Source: Dethiosulfovibrio salsuginis (lineage in GTDB: Bacteria; Synergistota; Synergistia; Synergistales; Dethiosulfovibrionaceae). From it: 35,464 bases of DNA. Below are positions 34,040-35,464 of the stretch, piece by piece (position 1 is the stretch's first letter; every line of letters begins with the position of its first letter). The stretch covers positions 1 through 35,464 of the forward strand of contig NZ_FXBB01000026.1 in assembly GCF_900177735.1 (NCBI RefSeq), in the 5' to 3' direction. Both the position numbers and the translations under genes were made by a program. The notes beneath the pieces were generated by a model. That model did no database searches and was not told the DNA's origin. It was given only the letters and a program-made list of their open reading frames with translations.

Positions 34040-34067
34040 TGATCGACGGGGCAGTTCCCGTCGATCA
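34040..34067. terminator. Bidirectional terminator after the flavodoxin gene
   Basis: TGATCGACGGG (34040-34050) pairs with CCCGTCGATCA (34057-34067), 11 bp with a 6-nt loop. On the minus strand it is followed by TCTTTTTCATTT and on the plus strand by CCTTTTTTT. It ends flavodoxin transcription 7 bp after the stop codon and separates it from feo. Confidence 0.92.
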
Positions 34068-34074
34068 CCTTTTT

Positions 34075-34569
34075 TTACGCTATTTCCCATTTGAGCTGTT
34101 CCGTCCAGGCGGCGATCCTGTCGTCGGTCATGTCTGACTGGTTGGATTCGTCTATCGGGAGTCCCACGAAAAAGCCGTCCTTGAGGGCCGAGCCTGTTCC
34201 GCTGTATCCATCGCTGGGCCATTTGCCTATTACCGTGACCCCTTTACCCTCTATGGCATCGTGGATGATCCCTAGGGCCTCGACGAAAGTATCCCCGAAT
34301 CCCTCCTGGTCCCCTGTGCCGAAGAAGGCGACTTTTTTTCCCGATAGCTCAACTTTCTCCAGTCTCGGTAAAAAGTCGTTCCAGTCGTCCTGAAGCTCTC
34401 CGAGCCCCCAGGTGGACGATCCCAAAAGAAGGACGTCGTGTCCCGATATGGCGTCGTCTCCTGCCGAAGATACGTCGAAAAGGTCAGCCCCTAAGATGCC
34501 CGTTATTTTCTCCGCTACCCCCTGGGTCGCTCCTGTGGTGCTTCCGTAAAAAACAGCTATGTTTGATAT
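34075..34569 (-). CDS. Flavodoxin (FMN electron carrier), apparent ATA start codon
   Basis: A 164-residue long-chain flavodoxin that carries low-potential electrons and can replace ferredoxin when iron is short. The FMN phosphate loop FYGSTTGAT is at residues 7-15, the aromatic FMN loop GSSTWGLGELQDDW near 49-62, and GTGDQEGFGDTF near 80-91. In frame there is no ATG, GTG or TTG at the 5' end: an in-frame TGA is followed directly by ATA-TCA-AAC-ATA (ISNIAVFYG), where homologues have Met-Ser-x-Ile. A perfect AGGAGG (34578-34583) lies exactly 8 nt before the ATA. The first canonical start in frame, TTG at 34425, would delete the FMN phosphate loop. It is either a rare AUA start, a start-codon mutation or a sequence error. 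Confidence 0.85.
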   Translation of the reverse strand: MSNIAVFYGSTTGATQGVAEKITGILGADLFDVSSAGDDAISGHDVLLLGSSTWGLGELQDDWNDFLPRLEKVELSGKKVAFFGTGDQEGFGDTFVEALGIIHDAIEGKGVTVIGKWPSDGYSGTGSALKDGFFVGLPIDESNQSDMTDDRIAAWTEQLKWEIA

Positions 34570-34618
34570 TCAAAAAACCTCCTCTATGGTGGTTCAGTTA
34601 GTTTGTGAGTGCTAATAA

Positions 34619-34647
34619 AGTCTATCACGACTTACATTAATTAACAA
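34619..34647 (-). promoter_or_regulatory. Promoter of the flavodoxin gene
   Basis: Minus strand TTGTTA (plus 34642-34647), 17 bp, TAGACT (plus 34619-34624): 4/6 and 4/6 matches. It is about 50 bp before the apparent ATA start and divergent from the feoA-like gene. Confidence 0.45.
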
Positions 34648-34669
34648 CCTCTCAAAATGATAGTACCCC

Positions 34670-34698
34670 TTGACCAGGATCTATATCGGTGGTAAAGT
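34670..34698 (+). promoter_or_regulatory. Candidate promoter for the free-standing feoA
   Basis: TTGACC (34670-34675), 17 bp, TAAAGT (34693-34698): 5/6 and 4/6 matches. The leader to the GTG at 34811 would be about 105 nt and contains an 11-bp hairpin (AGAGAGGGGAC with GTTCCCTCTCT, about 34752-34780) and a small GTTAG/CTAAC hairpin near 34703-34718. Confidence 0.5.
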
Positions 34699-34810
34699 TG
34701 CGTTAGTTCAGGCTAACAGTAAGCCTTTGCCTGAGAATTCATCCTCCAGAGAGGGGACTCGCCAGTTCCCTCTCTTCCAAAAAAGTTCGTATCGACAGGG
34801 GGCGTTGGTT

Positions 34811-35035
34811 GTGAATAACCTGAAATCTATGTCTAAGTGTCCTTCCGGTACCAGAGGACAGGTCCTTCTGGTTGAGGGGGGCTGTTCGATGAAACACAGG
34901 TTGGCCGACATGGGGGTTTTCCCTGGGGCCTTTATCGAGATACTTCAAAACGAAGGTGGCCCTGTTGTCCTTAAAATAGGGGAAGGTCGCCTGGCTTTAG
35001 GAAGACAGATGGCCGACAGGGTGTTGATCGCCTGA
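34811..35035 (+). CDS. feoA: Second, free-standing FeoA-domain protein
   Basis: 74 residues from GTG 34811, or 68 from ATG 34829. The core GTRGQVLLVEGGCSMKHRLADMGVFPGAFIEIL and the ending RLALGRQMADRVLI follow the FeoA pattern (LxxMGxxPG; xLALGxxxAxxVxV). AGGGGG lies about 8 nt before the GTG. The frame is open upstream to 34670 but those residues have no family character and overlap the promoter and leader hairpins. It is not next to a feoB; free-standing FeoA proteins may regulate or assist FeoB. A good terminator follows. Confidence 0.85.
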   Translation: MNNLKSMSKCPSGTRGQVLLVEGGCSMKHRLADMGVFPGAFIEILQNEGGPVVLKIGEGRLALGRQMADRVLIA

Positions 35036-35045
35036 GGCTTTTAGG

Positions 35046-35073
35046 AAACTGGCGTTGGCCGCCGGTTTTTTTT
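35046..35073 (+). terminator. Intrinsic terminator after the free-standing feoA
   Basis: AAACTGGCG (35046-35054) pairs with CGCCGGTTT (35060-35068) with one wobble and a 5-nt loop, leading into eight T (35066-35073). Eight bases after the stop codon. Confidence 0.88.
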
Positions 35074-35097
35074 GTTGTTCAATAGGTGTTTCCTGCA

Positions 35098-35464
35098 TAA
35101 TAGAAAGGGACAGAAATGCAAGTAGGAAATCCCCACTCTTGCAATTAAGAAATCCCCAGAAATGCAAAGGGCCATTGCAAGCATAACCATAACCCGATAC
35201 CTTTTAGTTCTGGACAGGACTAAGCGGGAGGGACAGGAGGATGCTCACAATGACCGAAGTCGGTCATATCAGAGATGCCTACTTTAATAAAGGGGAGAAT
35301 ATTAGCGAGATAGCAAAGAAATTTTCCAAGGACCGTAAGACTGTGCGGAAATACATCCAGCAGGACAACTTTAACAGGTCAAGCGGAATTCCCCATCTTC
35401 TAAGCCAAAGGCGAAAGGCGGGGATGGATAGCTTGTCGCCAATAGGCGATAAATCTTGTTTTTA
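35098..35464 (+). mobile_element. Left end of an IS21-type insertion sequence (truncated by the window)
   Basis: Before the transposase gene lies a block of short repeated motifs: CAGAAATGCAA at 35111-35121 and 35157-35167, GAAATCCCCA at 35126-35135 and 35149-35158, and TTGCAA at 35139-35144 and 35175-35180. Multiple terminal repeats of this sort are the transposase binding sites of IS21-family ends. The exact outer boundary (TG...) cannot be placed because the other end is outside the window. The base composition here is lower in GC than the host genes, which fits acquired DNA. Confidence 0.75.
35241..35464 (+). CDS. istA: IstA-like IS21-family transposase, N terminus (partial)
   Basis: ATG 35241 with GGACAGGAGG immediately upstream. 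The frame stays open to the window end (74 codons). The first 45 residues contain the typical IstA start, IRDAYFNKGENISEIAKKFS followed by KDRKTVRKYIQQDNF: a helix-turn-helix that binds the IS ends. The DDE catalytic domain and istB would lie beyond the window. After DNFN the predicted residues (RSSGIPHLLSQRRKAGMDSL) do not look like the usual linker, so a frameshift or decay near 35375 is possible. Confidence 0.75.
   Translation, partial: MLTMTEVGHIRDAYFNKGENISEIAKKFSKDRKTVRKYIQQDNFNRSSGIPHLLSQRRKAGMDSLSPIGDKSCF

Overview
The window looks like a chromosomal segment of an anaerobic, amino-acid-fermenting bacterium, most likely of the phylum Synergistota (Dethiosulfovibrio-like). This is inference from gene content (Feo iron uptake, a long-chain flavodoxin, a TIGR00303 CobT-like protein, abundant HD-GYP and chemotaxis proteins) and from codon use (many AGG/AGA Arg and ATA Ile codons, moderately high GC, frequent TTG and GTG starts). 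No rRNA, tRNA or CRISPR array was seen. Genes are tightly packed and several convergent pairs overlap at their stop codons.

Layout. 1-2263: the tail of an unknown gene, then a queD-folP pteridine pair on the minus strand between two copies (A, B) of a palindromic repeat. 2327-7706: an MFS exporter, a methyl-accepting chemotaxis protein and a membrane PAS/HD-GYP phosphodiesterase. 7703-9865: a lone trpB behind a Trp-codon leader peptide and two tandem terminators, then convergent nudC. 9891-13527: repeat copy C and an iron-type ABC importer (binding protein, permease, ATPase) in an operon with a TrmO-like gene. 13532-16220: an FAD-dependent oxidoreductase, repeat copy D and a CobT-like protein, all minus strand. 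16332-18628: three poorly characterised genes, one with tandem DnaJ-type zinc knuckles. 18637-24327: an aspartate-family operon (unknown 420-residue protein, lysC, asd, hom, patatin) behind a promoter, a 28-residue leader peptide rich in Thr and Met codons, and a terminator. 24311-30125: an EamA transporter facing a periplasmic binding protein / hybrid-free histidine kinase / REC-PAS-HD-GYP signalling operon. 30115-34569: an aminotransferase, the feoA-feoB-Cys-rich iron uptake operon and a flavodoxin, all minus strand. 34670-35073: a second, free-standing feoA. 35098-end: the left end of an IS21-type element running off the window.

The most interesting signals are regulatory. (1) The trpB leader can be drawn as six RNA segments in which one switch (1:2, 3:4, 5:6 against 2:3, 4:5) would control two successive terminators together. 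(2) The lysC-asd-hom operon has its own leader peptide with a run Ile-Thr-Met-Met-Met-Cys-Thr-Thr-Met, matching the end products of the pathway. (3) Four copies of a 213-240 bp palindromic element with CTCTAAAAA terminal inverted repeats and twin hairpins with the same loop lie next to genes; nudC starts only 26 bp from one of them. (4) The flavodoxin has a perfect Shine-Dalgarno sequence placed 8 nt before an ATA codon and no canonical start. (5) A binding protein with no transporter is translationally coupled to a sensor kinase and an HD-GYP output protein.
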